DNA from: Buxus sempervirens
Taxonomy: Eukaryota; Streptophyta; Magnoliopsida; Buxales; Buxaceae
DNA length: 64,000 bases
Assembly: GCA_947561395.2 (NCBI GenBank)
Contig: OX387193.1
Location: 8,246,001-8,310,000 of the forward strand
Direction: 5' to 3'
Each line of letters starts with the position of its first letter. Position 1 is the first letter of the stretch. The notes under the pieces were generated by a model that was not told where the DNA came from, searched no databases, and worked only from the letters and a program-made list of their open reading frames with translations. The position numbers and the translations under genes were made by a program. This document shows positions 46,682 to 58,670 of this stretch, piece after piece.

Positions 46682-49072
46682 TTAACCTCTGCTTATATTA
46701 AGGAAGCCCTTTTCTTTGCAGCTTTGAATTGCTCCATCATACATTTCACCCGGACTGTACTTGAATTTGAACCCCAAGTCCAACAGCTTCTTTGATGAGT
46801 AGCTAAATGGTTTACGATCTTGAATATCTCTAAATGACCTGAGAAATAAGACTACCTCCATTAATTACAAACCAGAAATTGAATTTGATAAAGAAAACGA
46901 GCAAAGAAGAGAGAAGGAATAGAAACGCACTCTGGGTTTGGCAGTTGGAACTCTGGGTATCTAGAATAAAGAAATTCTGCCAACTCATGGACTTTGAAGT
47001 CATGAGATGAACAAATGTATCTCCCTTTTGCATTAGGGCAATCAAGAAGGAAAATATGAGCTGAGACAATATCATCCACATGCACCATGTGTGTTGCATA
47101 GATATGTAACCATTGATCTACTTTACCTGTACATCAAACACAAGCCATCAAGATAAATCATAATTTGAAAAACAAATTAATGGGTTTGTTTTTGTTTATC
47201 TGGGGAACAATCTTTTTAAAATGAGAATTATATAATTGTTTACACCCTATATAACCGACGAATAAGAGAAGGACACGTGGTGCCTAGGTGGCTTGGTTAG
47301 GCCACGACATCAAGGCCCGTAGACTTTGAAGGGTTGAGCAGGCCACGTCAGCCCGCATACAGAAGAGTGCGGTTCGAGCCACGCAAGCCAATACGACAAA
47401 ACCATAAATATCAGAAGATCGTGCCATCGGCCGTTCAAGAATAAAACTATTTTTAGATTATGGCCGGGCGGTTATCATTTTGAAACAGAGAACTGAAGAT
47501 AACCAACCGCCATGAAGATCGTGCGAGAGTAGGACGTTGAGCAACCGTCAAGGAGCGGCTATAAAAGGCTCCAATTCGAAGAGCTCAGGGACACAATCCA
47601 CACAACCGCAACCGGTTATTATATTATTTTGATCATCCGTGATCCTTTATCCCCTCTAATACAGACGGATAAACTAGGACTTCTTTCACTGCTTCCAGTC
47701 GCAGTGACATCTTCGACCCCTCTTTACTCCGACTAACACCAGAATCCTGCCACCGGAGAGTAAGTTGAGGCCGCCCCTGACTCGTAGTTCTGTCCTTACA
47801 GAATCCCGAGCAGCCGGTCCCGAGACTCGCTCTGTTCACGCCAGGTGACTCGTGTATTTTCGGGTAAGCAGCAATCCAAGGTGAACCCCCTGAATTGGCT
47901 TTGCTAGCAGCCGCCCCCTTCCTCCTGCGCTTATACCCGATTACGGCTATAAGACCGGACAGGCCGGTCCTGCGAGCCCTGTCAGTTTTCTTTTTTACTT
48001 TTGTTTCCATTCTGAGGATTATCTGTTGTTGTTTTCGGCTATTCGGCCGATTTATTAATAAAGGATTTGTGTGCCGTTAGTTGCTTTCGCTTTCAAACAC
48101 TTACAAGAACCCAAAACGCAGACCGAACCCCTAGTCTTCATACCATCGCCTGACCGATTTTATTACAGGTGACTTGCAGTACGACTGAACCGATCCCGGT
48201 TCAGATTCGCAACAGGTGCCCGGGGTCAGGAATCGACTCGAAAATCATTGTATCAAACGATACTGGCACGCCCGCGTAGAGACACATCATCAACACCGAC
48301 ACGTGTCCACACCGGCCCATTTTTGGAGCAACAATAATTCTACCAAATATCAAAGCCAAGGCCAGAGACACTGAACCAGGGAGCTTGGGAGTGATGAAAG
48401 GACCGACGACATAGGAAGGAAGTACGGTCACAAGATCCAATCCATGTTTCTCAGCGTATTCTAGTGCTGCCTTTTCTGCTACCGTTTTTGAGATGGCATA
48501 CGAAGAATGACGAAGCTTAAGACTTCTGCAGAAATCTGTATCAGTCCATGAATTCTCATCTACTATGTCATGACCCTCTTTGTTAAACATTATTGCAGCT
48601 ATACTGGAAGTTAAAACGACCCGTTTAACTGTCTTAGAATCCACGCATGCCTTCAGTATGCCCAGAGTTCCTTCTACTACCCTTTTGTTCACTACTTCTT
48701 CTGGCTCTTTCCCTTCAAAGTCTATGGGGGAAGCAACATGAAATACACCAACGCATCCAGCAATGGTAGTACTGAAACTGTCTGGTTTGTCGAGATCTGC
48801 ATTAAAGATCTTGAGATTTTCTGATGCACCCGGAAGGTTTGTAAGGTACCCGGCGCCTTCCTTTGATCCTGTGTTCATTTTTTTTTCGAAGAAAAAATAA
48901 ATAAATTAAGGCTCTTATGGTTCTTATTTTTGACTGAAGAGGAAGAAATTACTTAATTACCTCGAATTGTTGCCCGAACAGAGAAACCTTGTTGCAGGAG
49001 CCTCATGATCAACCATGATGCAATATACCCATTTCCACCTGTTACACACACAATATTTTTTTCACCTTCCAT
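46682..49072 (-). CDS. Vestitone reductase/dihydroflavonol reductase-like protein, copy b
   Basis: Exons 49072-48961, 48868-48344, 47126-46931 and 46838-46682 on the minus strand join in phase and encode 329 residues. The start [20 protein letters not shown] keeps the NADP(H) glycines, with YIAS as in cinnamoyl-CoA reductases. The Ser (VVLTSS) and YAISK active-site residues are present. Exon 3 carries [26 protein letters not shown] and the end is [11 protein letters not shown]. Intron 2 holds the 1.1-kb solo LTR B2, whose duplicated target starts only a few bases after the exon 2 donor GTAGAATTAT. The donor itself is kept, so splicing may survive. The exon 3 donor is GTGCGT. The upstream region is of the copy e type, not the a/c type. 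Function is as for copy a; expression is uncertain. Confidence 0.88.
47237..48333 (+). mobile_element. Solo LTR B2 in intron 2 of reductase copy b
   Basis: It is 1097 bp, starts TGTTTACACC and ends TTGGAGCAACA, with the 5-bp duplication ATAAT at 47232-47236 and 48334-48338. The empty site is in copies a and e. TATAAAAGG at 47560-47568 and AATAAAGG near 48056 look like the LTR promoter and polyadenylation signal. Its orientation is opposite to the host gene. Confidence 0.93.
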
Positions 49073-49379
49073 GTCTATCTAGTTTCAGACTTTACTCTTT
49101 ATGTTTCCATGGCTTTATCTTTAACCAGATTATATTCTATAAGGAGAGTCATCTCAACCAGAAATAAAGCGGATGAAGTGGATAATTAATTATATAAATT
49201 AAATTAACCAACATCAAGCGAATGAAGGACGAGATAATCCTGTCAACATCCATCTTGCCAGCGCGGTCTGCTAAATGTCTTATCTCTCATTGCCAATCTC
49301 CACCATGCCAAATATCCCATCTATCCATCTCTCTATCTCTCTATCATCCAAATATTCAGATTTAACGTGCCAACCACCC

Positions 49380-49943
49380 AAAGATGCCTATAAATAGGTT
49401 TGTTCATTTGTTTTCATAGCTTTTGCAACCTAAGAAGTGACGTGCAATAGGAGGTGTGGCGCAATTGGACGGCGAGTTTTTCTAGTGTTTTGTAACTATT
49501 TCATCTTTATTTATCGAGGGGTAAGAATTGAGTGGGGTATAGAGGTGTAAAACTAGCTTAGGTCTGTAATTAATACAAAACTCGAGTAGTAGAGCTTATA
49601 CCATTATACTCAGTTTTTCTCTATAGTTGATGGTGATCGGAGCACACCTCATGGACGTAGGCAAGAATTTTACCGAACCAAATAAAATATCAGTTTCGTC
49701 TTTTTCTACGGTGGTTTGCTATATTTATTTATTTATTTTTCCGTTATCATATTGTTTACGGTTAATTCTCGAACACTCTTTCCATCCTCTGTCTCTTTCT
49801 CTATCTGCGAATATTTATATCCCTTTGTTTGTCCCTTTTCTGTTCCCCTCTTTCTTTTTGAATCTCTCCATCTCTCAATCTATCTCTCTTCTATCCCTAC
49901 ATGTATTTCAGTCTCTCTCCATCCCTATATTGAATTCTTAACA
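49380..49943 (+). mobile_element. Probable Copia-type LTR remnant
   Basis: GCCTATAAATAGG at 49387 looks like an LTR TATA box. The later stretch GGACGTAGGCAAGAATTTTA, followed by CCGAACCA, resembles the R-U5 region of plant Copia LTRs. CT-rich sequence runs to a possible end CTTAACA at about 49943. No matching start or duplication was found. Confidence 0.45.
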
Positions 49944-50197
49944 CAAAAACATTGTGTGGATCTGAGGACCTGTCAAAACCAAGACTTCTTGACCAGTGAA
50001 CCTCTTACAGTAAGAAGAGTGGTCATTGATGGAAGTGTAGGAAATTTTTGTTTGCACACCCTGGGATCATCATTTAGATTAATGATCTTGATGAGATGAA
50101 GGACTAAGATTAAATTTTATTTCAATGTAATTTAAATGTTAAGAGATGAATAAAAAGGTCTTTTCAATAAATAACCTTAATAAGAGCGGAATTAGGG

Positions 50198-50497
50198 TTA
50201 CGTATTTATATATTTCATCCACCATACCATATTCATATAGCCTCTTGGGAATTGCTGGAGAGTTACATATGGGGTAGAAATAGTTAGTTCCTGGCAAAAC
50301 TTGTATTCCTCATCTCTGTTAGTGCTAGAGATTTGTATGCTATTCAATATTCTGCTCATTAGCCAACACTGTTCTAGTAACGGCATCATATCACGGACAT
50401 CCATTTGAATCTCTTGAAATATTCCATTTTCCAAAGTGCAAGCCTTTTCTTCAACTTTATCCAACAAACGTGTGCAGGCTTCCAGATGATTTAGCAA
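50198..50497 (-). CDS. Unrecognised 99-residue open frame
   Basis: The frame encodes LNHLEACTRLLDKVEEKA...DVRDMMPLLEQCWLMSRIL, a helical and amphipathic sequence unlike random AT-rich translation. I do not recognise a family. It could be a gene fragment captured by a transposon or an exon of an unrecognised gene; no clear splice partners were found. Confidence 0.25.
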   Translation of the reverse strand: MLNHLEACTRLLDKVEEKACTLENGIFQEIQMDVRDMMPLLEQCWLMSRILNSIQISSTNRDEEYKFCQELTISTPYVTLQQFPRGYMNMVWWMKYINT

Positions 50498-51061
50498 AGA
50501 AAGTGTTTAAAACCATCAACGGAGTTTACCTATACCCAATTGTCAACTGCCAAGCACAATAGTCTATATATTCTTTGAAAAATATCCTTGTACATAGGCA
50601 ATAGGAAGAGTGTCACTCCTTGCTCATATATTTTATTGGGTATTCATCCGTTTTCAATGTGGGGATCGAGGAATATTACATATAGAGACTTGTGGAAAGG
50701 CACTCCCAATGCCAAGTGGGTTAGCAGTTCATTTGAAGATGTGATTGCAACTATTGATTTTGTAAGTGGTTATGATAACAAACTTGGATATATATTCATG
50801 TAAACATGAATCAAAGTGGCCGGAGGGATCTTGGGAATCAAATCTCAGTCGAGAATGTTAAAGGGGTATTGAAACCTAGTATTATAAACACACAGTTCTA
50901 TAAAACTCACTCTTTAAGACTTGTTACTAACATAAAACAGACTCCACCTATGGACCTGATACTTGGGGCCGGCACATTCCTTGGTGCATATATAGGAAGC
51001 CCTTTTAATAACTACTAGAACCAAATTCATTGACTCACATCACTCCTTGCTTAACATCAGC

Positions 51062-52394
51062 TTAAAGGAAGCCCTTTTCTTTGCAGCTTTGAATTGCTCC
51101 ATCATACATTTCACCCGGAGTACTATACTTGAATTTGAACCCCAAGTCCAACAGCTTCTTTGATGACAAGCTAGATGGTCTTTGATCTTTAATATCTCTT
51201 AATGACCTGTGAAATAAAAATACTGCCCTATTATACTATCCTAAAGTTAAATTTGATGAAGAAAACGAGCAAAGAAGAGAAAGAAGGGAAACTCACTCTG
51301 GAGTTGGCTGTTGGAATTCTTGGTATCTGGAAGAAAGAAACTCTGCCAAATCATGAATTTTGAAATCATGAGATGAACAAATGTACCTCCCTTTCGCATT
51401 AGGACAATCAAGAAGGAAAATATGAGCCGAGACAACATCATCTACGTGCACCATGTGTGTTGCGCTGCTGTATAACATTTTACCTGTAAATCAAAAAAAC
51501 AATGTTAAACGACCACTACGCCTGAAAGCTTAAGCTGATAGATGAAGGCGCAACTATGTATTTAAGAGGACCCAAATATGATATTTCAACAAACAAGGCA
51601 TCAAAACAAATAGTTTTTATTTATGAGGAGATCAATATCTTAACGTGAGAGATTTATACCCAAAATCAAAGCCAAGGCCAGAGACACTGAGTTGGGGAGG
51701 TTGGGAGTGATGAAAGGACCGAGGACACAGGAAGGAAGTACTGTCACAAGATCCAATCCATGCTGCTTCGAAAATTCTAGAGCTGCCTTTTCTGCTAATG
51801 TTTTGGAGATGGCGTATGAAGTGCCAGGAGAATTAAGACTTCTGAGGTAGTCTATATCAGTCCATGAGTTCTCATCTACTATGTCAAGACCCTCGTTGTT
51901 ACCCATTACTGCAGCAACAGTGGAAGTTAAAACAACCCGTTTAACTGTCTTAGAGTTCACGCATGCCTTCAGTATGCCTAGAGTTCCTTCTACTGCCCTT
52001 TTGGTTACTACTTCTTCTGGCTCTTTCTCTTCAAAGTCCATGGGGTGAGCAACATGAAATACACCTACACATCCAGCGATGGCAGCACTGAAACTGTCTG
52101 GTTTGTCGAGATCTGCATTAAAGATCTTGAGATTTTCTGATGCTCCCGGAAGGTTTGTAAGGTACCCGGCGCCTTCCTTTGCTCCTGTGTTCATTTTTTT
52201 TTTTGAAGGAAAAGTAAAGTAATTAAGGCTTTTCAGTTCTGAATTAGTTTTGGGTCTAAAGAGGAAGAAATTGCCTAATTACCTCGAATTGTTGCCCGAA
52301 CAGAGAAACCTTGTTGCAAGAGCCTCATGATCAACCATGATCCAATATACCCAGTTCCACCTGTTACACACACAATACTTTTCTTTCCTTCCAT
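51062..52394 (-). CDS. Vestitone reductase/dihydroflavonol reductase-like protein, copy c
   Basis: Exons 52394-52283, 52184-51660, 51483-51297 and 51206-51062 on the minus strand are in phase and give 322 residues. Exon 1 is the same as in copy a (GGTGYIGSW). Exon 2 differs from a, b and e, for example [11 protein letters not shown] and [20 protein letters not shown] and VVLTST retain the catalytic Tyr, Lys and hydroxyl residue. Exon 3 is nine bases shorter than in the others ([16 protein letters not shown]). The protein ends KEKGFL, the usual family end, because it lacks the five-residue extension of copies a and b. Introns have GT-AG ends and the exon 3 donor is GTGAGT. It is the most distinct and probably the best-preserved paralogue. 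Confidence 0.92.
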
Positions 52395-54091
52395 CCTCTC
52401 TGTGTGTCTGTGCCATGCCTTCAACTAGTTTATATAGTCCAACAAGAGGCATCCCAACTGCAAAAGACGCAGCCGGCCAATTGAATATTCATTAAAATCT
52501 ATTGAAGCCTATTTGAATTAAATTAACAAATCAACCTTGTAATTTGCCAAAGTTGTGACTATAACATCTATTTAATTAAGCGAAAAAAAGCGATATGACT
52601 GTTGATTTTATCAAATCAACCTTGGCAAAATACAAGGTTGATTTGTTAATTTAACCACTATCTTGTATCTTTTTTCCATTAATGTCTCGTTTTACACAAA
52701 GAATTAAAATTATATAGTAGAATTACAAAATCTACAGATTTTTCACTTGTTTTTGGAAATTTTTTTTTCTGATTTTGTCAAGTTTAAACTTTAGACCAAC
52801 AATAAAAGGAAAAAAAAAAACAGAAAACTATTTTTGATATATATTATAGAATCCTATCTTTTCTTTGATTTTGGCTTTAAGTAAGAAACTAAACAAACCC
52901 CATTAAGAATCAATTTAAGATTTGGCAGCCATGTAAGATCGATCCCTCATGCTGGAAGATCTGTTGGTCCAACGGTCGAGGGTGTGTACACGTAGCTCCA
53001 TGTACCTATGTGGACACGTATTTCTCCGTTGGACCAGCAGATCTTCCAGCCAAGGCTCCAGCAGATCTCAAGTCGTCCATCTCTCACTTATTCATAAATA
53101 ATGCAGCTTCTTGTTATTTTCACAAACCTAACCAAAGTCTGTGGATAAGAAACGTCGGCCCTATCTTCCAGTTGCACGTTTCTCTCAAATAATTGTTAAG
53201 TTGAACCTCTAACGTAATATCACCATTGTGGAATTAAATCTCCTCCTATGTTTATCTAGATCCCTCACTTGGAAGTGAACGTGGGATGCTTGATACGACA
53301 ACATCTCACAATCAAAGCAGGGGCAATTTAGGTATGCATGGTAGAAGATTTCTTCCGTGATAGACTTTGGTTCATATTTGTCAAAGTAACAAGAAACCGT
53401 CCTACTTAATGATCCAAAGACAAATGGTAGAAATGACAAAAGAGGTGGACCACCTCAAAAGTGGTTGTCAATGTTATCAGAGTCAAGAGCAGACTAAATT
53501 AAAGTATTAGTCTTCTTGTGTTGTTTTTATCAGCAGGGTTCATGTGTAGTGTTGTACGTACGTAAAAGGGGAAGAGACGTAGGGAGATGATGTGGGAGGG
53601 AACACTTATAAAATTGATTGTTAAGTTTTGGAAAAATTAAGACAATTTTAATCGTTGTACCCTTTCATTAATAAATCTTCTCAATAGTGTGTAATGGTGC
53701 TCTAGAAAGTCGAATATTTTGGTTGGCGGGATTCCCAAGTAGGCAATTCGTGTTATATATTGTATAGATTAGGTAGTTCTTAGTTAATGATTCATGATAA
53801 GTTGTTCCTATTTATAAACTAGGAAGGGAATAGCAAATTGGAAACAAAGAAGCCCAGTTAAGTGGCTTGTTAGATGCTGTTACCTGTTGTGAGCTTTAAT
53901 ATTTATTTATTTATATTGGAACAAACAAAGGCAAAGAAAGAAAACTTAAATGAACGGTATCAGAGCACAGAGGTGCTTCTTTTTATAGTTTTATGCATAT
54001 TCAATTGTCCGGCGGTGTCTTTTGCAATTGGGATGCCTCTTGTTGGACTAATATAAACCAGTTGAAGGCATGGCACAGACACACAGAGAGG
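52395..54091. other. Divergent spacer between copy c and fragment d2
   Basis: It is the counterpart of 35362-37015. The first 0.85 kb is almost identical to that region. Further right, substitutions and an insertion of about 50 bp near 53495 appear. It holds the same two inverted repeats and no supported gene. Confidence 0.7.
52429..52436 (-). promoter_or_regulatory. TATA box of reductase copy c
   Basis: Minus-strand TATATAAA 35 bp before the ATG lies in the same context as for copy a. Confidence 0.65.
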
Positions 54092-54679
54092 ATGGAAGGA
54101 AAGAAAAGTGTTGTGTGTAACAGGTGGAAGTGGGTACATTGCATCATGGTTGATCATGAGGCTTGTGCAACAAGGTTACTCTGTCTGGGCAACAATCCGA
54201 GGTAAGCAGCTTCTTCCTCTTCATCAGGCCAAAACTAAGAACTGAAAAGCCCTAATTAATTTATTTTTCCTGCAAAAAAATTGAACACAGGACCAAAGGA
54301 AGGCGTCGAATACCTTACAAACCTTCCGGGTGCATCAGAAAATCTCAAGATCATTGATGCAGATCTCGACAAACCAGACAGTTTCAGTGCTACCATTGCT
54401 GGATGTGTTGGTGTATTTCTTGTTGCTCACCCCATGAAAGTTGAAGGGAAAGAGCCAGAAGAAGTAGTTACCAAAAGGGCAGTAGAAGGAACTCTGGCCG
54501 TACTGAAGGCATCCGTGGATTCTAAGACAGTTAAACTGGTGGTTTTAACTTGTAGTGTTGTTGCAGTAAAGTCTAACAAAGAGGGTCATGACATAATATA
54601 TGAGAATTCATGGACCGATATAGATCTTTGCAAAAATATTAATCTTCATAATTCATCATATGCCATCTCAAAAACAGTG
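54092..54679 (+). pseudogene. Truncated reductase fragment d2
   Basis: Exon 1 (54092-54201) carries the same 2-bp loss as d1, and exon 2 (from 54291, [15 protein letters not shown]) stops at the same point after YAISKTV. The two fragments therefore share one inactivation event that predates the block duplication. They now differ at about a dozen residues over 130, which fits neutral drift. Confidence 0.9.
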
Positions 54680-57384
54680 AATGTGAGATGCTTGATACGA
54701 CAACGCCTCACGGCCAAAGCAGGGGCAATTTAGGTAAGCATAGTAGAAGATTTCTTTCGTGAGACTTTGGTTCATATTTGTGAAAGTAACAAAGACAAAT
54801 GTGGTCGGAGATGTGACAAAAGAGGTGGACCACCTCAGAAGTGGTTGTCAATGTTATCAGAGTCAAGAGCGGACTAAATTAAAGTATAAGTCTTCTTGTA
54901 TTATTTTTATTAATTAGCACGGTGCATGTGAGAGGGAACAGTTATAAAACTAATTGTTAAGTTTTGGAAAAATTAAAGCAATTTTGATCATTGTACCCTT
55001 TTATTGATAAATCTCCTTAATTGTGTAAGGGCTATTCTGTAAAGTCCAATATTTTGGTTGGTAGGATTCCCAAAGGAGGGAATTTGCGTTATATATTTTA
55101 TAGATTAGGTAGTTCTTAGTTGACGATTCATGATAAATAGTTCCTATTTATAAACTAGGGAGGAATGACAAATTGGAAACAACGAAGCCTAGTTAAGTGG
55201 TTTGTTATAATGCCCCAACCCAGTGGGGTATTGTCCGCTTTGGGCCTAAGCTTAGTTAAGTGGCTTCATCCATTTCCGATGTGGGATCGGGATGTCACAC
55301 TTGTACTTTTGAAGTGAAATGCTTCCATGTGGAGCATCCCATGGTTAGTATTTTTCAATTTTTGCAATTTTTTTTATGTGGGGCCCATTTAGAAGAACTC
55401 TCATCATGGGGATGCTCTACGTAGAAGCATCACACTTTAAAATCAAGAGCTAATTTAGGCCTATATCTAAGATGATTTCATTTAGTTAGTTATAATGCTC
55501 AAGTGGTAGTAATGGTAGTAACAAATCTATAAAATTGGGAAAAACTGAAGGCCATTTTGGATTTAGAATGTCAGGTAGAAAACCTGAGGTTTGCTATATA
55601 CATAACTTGGGGAAATGCATGTGCTATGCACGTAGCAAAAGAATTAAATAAGTAAATGCAATTAATTGGGAGATAAATGAAAAAATAAATTGAAGAATAG
55701 TTTGAGGAATAGAAGCACTTATATGTGTAAAGATATAAAAGTAAAATAGGTGGGCAGATTGGATTTTTTTGTTTTTTTTTTTTTTGGCATGGGGACAAAT
55801 GTAAAATTGATTTTTTAATATGTCATCACTTAACATAACGATATAAAGGTGTGGTCTCCCTAGTTTGTGTTAGTTATACTAGAAGTGGTGCATGTGCAGT
55901 ACTGCATGTGTGTAGAAAGGGACATTGTTGGAGGAAACAATTGCAAAACTAATTGTTATTTTTTGGGAAAGTTGAGGCAATTTTGACCGTTCTACCCTTT
56001 TATTAATAAATCTTTTTAATAGATGTGTAAAGGCTGTTTTGGAAAGCTACATATTTTGTTCGGAACGATTCCCAAGGGGGCCTCTTCCCATTATATGTAG
56101 TATATATATATGGGTTACATGTGTAGTAAAATCCTAATTTGCAAATATTTTTATGAGGCTCATTTAGAAAAACACCCCCACCATGTCATTCCATTTGGTT
56201 AGTTAAGCTTAAGTGATGTAATAAATCTATAAAATAGGGAAAAGCTGAGGAATAATTTGGGCATATATTATCAGGACAGAATCTTGACAATTTTCTTTAT
56301 ATATTAATAATATAGATACCAAGGCTTCGCTTATTGTTATTGTCACATGATTTTATAAGTCCGAAGTTGATATTTTGTTAAACGTGGCAAAACAAAGGCC
56401 GATCGTTCTCTAACAAAATATATCAACTTGGGACTAGTCAACTCATGTATGTGAAAATAATAAGAATCCTTATTATTTAATGACCGAAAGACAAAAGTGG
56501 AAGTATTTTTTTTTGGTAAAGATAACATAGAATTCACTTTATTACTTTTTAACTTATCTTACATGTGACCCACCCATATAATAAGCAATGAGAAGGGGAT
56601 TAAGAAATCAGGGGTTGATTCAGCCAAAAACAAGGATATGCGTCTAAAGCAAAATTTGCTAAGGCATCTGCTACTGCATTGGCACATAGATTTGTACAAA
56701 AGAAAAGGATTATACCCTTTGGCCACTAAAAATATTACCAAAATAAAAAATCGATCCATTACGTAATTGATGGCAAACCCCACATGTGATAGGCTATGCT
56801 AATGAGCAAATGTTGGGTAATGACTATGGTATTAAAGTCAACCACCACATCCCAGGTTCGAATCATGGAGGGGGCGACCTATAGGCTGGATTAAAATGTC
56901 TTAGTATTATATATGGACATGATGCTAAGTCATTGAATATTGATAGGTGAGTGAAATCCCCAAAGTGAAAAAGGCTACAAAAGAAATTTTTGTATTCCTT
57001 AGAATACCTTTCTCCAATTTTTAAAGACTCCAATTTCCCCTTAATAGCTACTGACCTACCATTTTTGTAATCTTTGATAAAATGGTTTAAGTATGCACAT
57101 ACAATACTACATGTGTCACCCCTTATCAACATAATTAAAGTATCACATAGTAAATTTTTAAGGACACTGGTATGTACTTATTAATTAACCAATCATGACT
57201 TTTATGATTGTTAATTAGTACGAAACAGACATTATTTGAGAGACAGAGACTCCACCCCTGGACCAAGTACTTAGACCTATGCACACACACATAGCTGGGT
57301 GCATATATATAAGCCTCACTAACTCAATTGAGGCTTATCTTCCACCAACATGACACAAATTTATTGACTCACATCACTCCTTGC
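54680..57384. other. Non-coding tract of unit 3
   Basis: It matches units 1 and 2. It contains the LINE RNase H remnant on the minus strand (56600-56783; ANAVADALANFAL). No intact gene is seen. Confidence 0.7.
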
Positions 57385-58670
57385 TTAACCTCTGCTTATA
57401 TTAAGGAAGCCCTTTTCTTTGCAGCTTTGAATTGCTCCATCATACATTTCACTCGGACTGTACTTGAATTTGAATCCCAAGTCCAATAGCTTCTTTGATG
57501 AGTAGCTAAATGGTTTACGACCTTGAATATCTCTTAATGACCTGAGAAATAAGACTACCTCCATTAATTACTGTCCTGAAATTGAATTTGATAAAGAAAA
57601 CGAGCAAAGAAGAGAGAAGGAATAGAAACTCACTCTGGGTTTGGCAGTTGGAATTCTGGGTATCTAGAATAAAGAAATTCTGCCAACTCATGGACTTTGA
57701 AGTCATGAGATGAACAAATGTATCTCCCTTTTGCATTAGGGCAATCAAGAAGGAAAATATGAGCTGAGACAATTTCATCCACATGCACCATTTGTGTTGC
57801 ATAGATATGTAACCATTGATCTACTTTACCTGTACATCAAACACAAGCCATCAAGATAAATCATAATTTGCAAAACAAATTAATGGGTTTGTTTTTGTTT
57901 ATCTAGGGATCAATCTTTTTAAAATAAGAATTATATAATTCTACCAAATATCAAAGCCAAGGCCACAGACACTGAACCAGGGAGCTTGGGAGTGATGAAA
58001 GGACCGACGACACAGGAAGTACAATCACAAGATCCAATCCATGTTTCTCAGCGAATTCTAGTGCTGCCTTTTCTGTTACCGTTTTGAGATGGCATACGAA
58101 GAATGACGAAGCTTAAGACTTCTGCAGAAATCTGTATGAGTCCACGAATTCTCATCTACTATGTCATGACCCTCTTTGTTAAACATTACTGCAGCTATAC
58201 TGGAAGTTAAAACGACTCGTTTAACTGTCTTAGAATCCACGCATGCCTTCAGTATGCCCAGAGTTCCTTCTACTGCCCTTTTGGTCACTACTTCTTCTGG
58301 CTCTTTCCCTTCAAAGTCTATGGGGGAAGCGACATGAAATACACCAACACATCCAGCAATGGCGGCACTGAAACTGTCTGGTTTGTCGAGATCTGCATTA
58401 AAGATCTTGAGATTTTCTGATGCACCCGGAAGGTTTGTAAGGTACCCGGCGCCTTCCTTTGGTCCTGTGTTCATTTTTTTTTTTTGAAGAAAAAATAAAT
58501 TAATTAAGGCTTTTTCGGTTCTTATTTTTGGCTGAAGAGGAAGAAATTGCGTAATTACCTCGAATTGTTGCCCGAACAGAGAAACCTTGTTGCAAGAGCC
58601 TCATGATCAACCATGACGCGATATACCCAGTTCCACCTGTTACACACACAACAATTTTCTCTCCTTCCAT
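57385..58670 (-). pseudogene. Reductase copy e, frameshifted
   Basis: All four exons are present: 58670-58559, 58464-57945, 57829-57634 and 57541-57385. Exon 2 has two deletions relative to copies a-c. One A is missing just after the YAISK codons (58081-58085), giving an immediate stop, and 4 bp are missing near 58016-58020. Together they remove 5 bp, so the frame is not recovered. Splice sites and exons 1, 3 and 4 are otherwise intact, so the loss is recent or reflects a sequence error at one of the two sites. Confidence 0.85.

Larger units (their letters stand above)
35152..49072. repeat. Reductase-cluster duplication unit 2 (6.5 kb plus three LTR insertions)
   Basis: This block runs from intron 1 of copy a, across the divergent fragment d1, to exon 1 of copy b. 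It corresponds to 52185-58670. Subtracting the LTRs at 38312, 43167 and 47237 leaves about 6.45 kb, matching unit 3 (about 6.5 kb). The left 1.1 kb is almost identical between units; the rest shows more substitutions. Confidence 0.88.
49073..51061. other. Spacer between copies b and c with retroelement debris
   Basis: This spacer is not part of the 6.5-kb duplicated block. Its left 250 bp match the region upstream of copy e, and TTATCTCTCATTGCCAATCT (49280) and GGTCTTTTCAATAAATAACC (50157) recur directly joined at about 61809-61860. The 0.8 kb between them (about 49319-50155) is therefore an insertion or a loss. It includes a probable Copia LTR piece. Confidence 0.6.
52185..58670. repeat. Reductase-cluster duplication unit 3 (about 6.5 kb, LTR-free)
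   Basis: It covers intron 1 and exon 1 of copy c, the divergent spacer, fragment d2, the non-coding tract and all of copy e. It shows the empty sites for LTRs A4, A5 and B2 and, by homology, for B1 and the MITE of unit 1. Confidence 0.88.

Noticed and set aside
56851-56862. GGTTCGAATC, a tRNA B-box-like motif repeated in each unit, hinting at a SINE or tRNA gene
   Set aside because: No A box at the proper distance and no cloverleaf or poly(A) end could be seen; unit 1 has AGTTCGAATC, so the match is probably chance.
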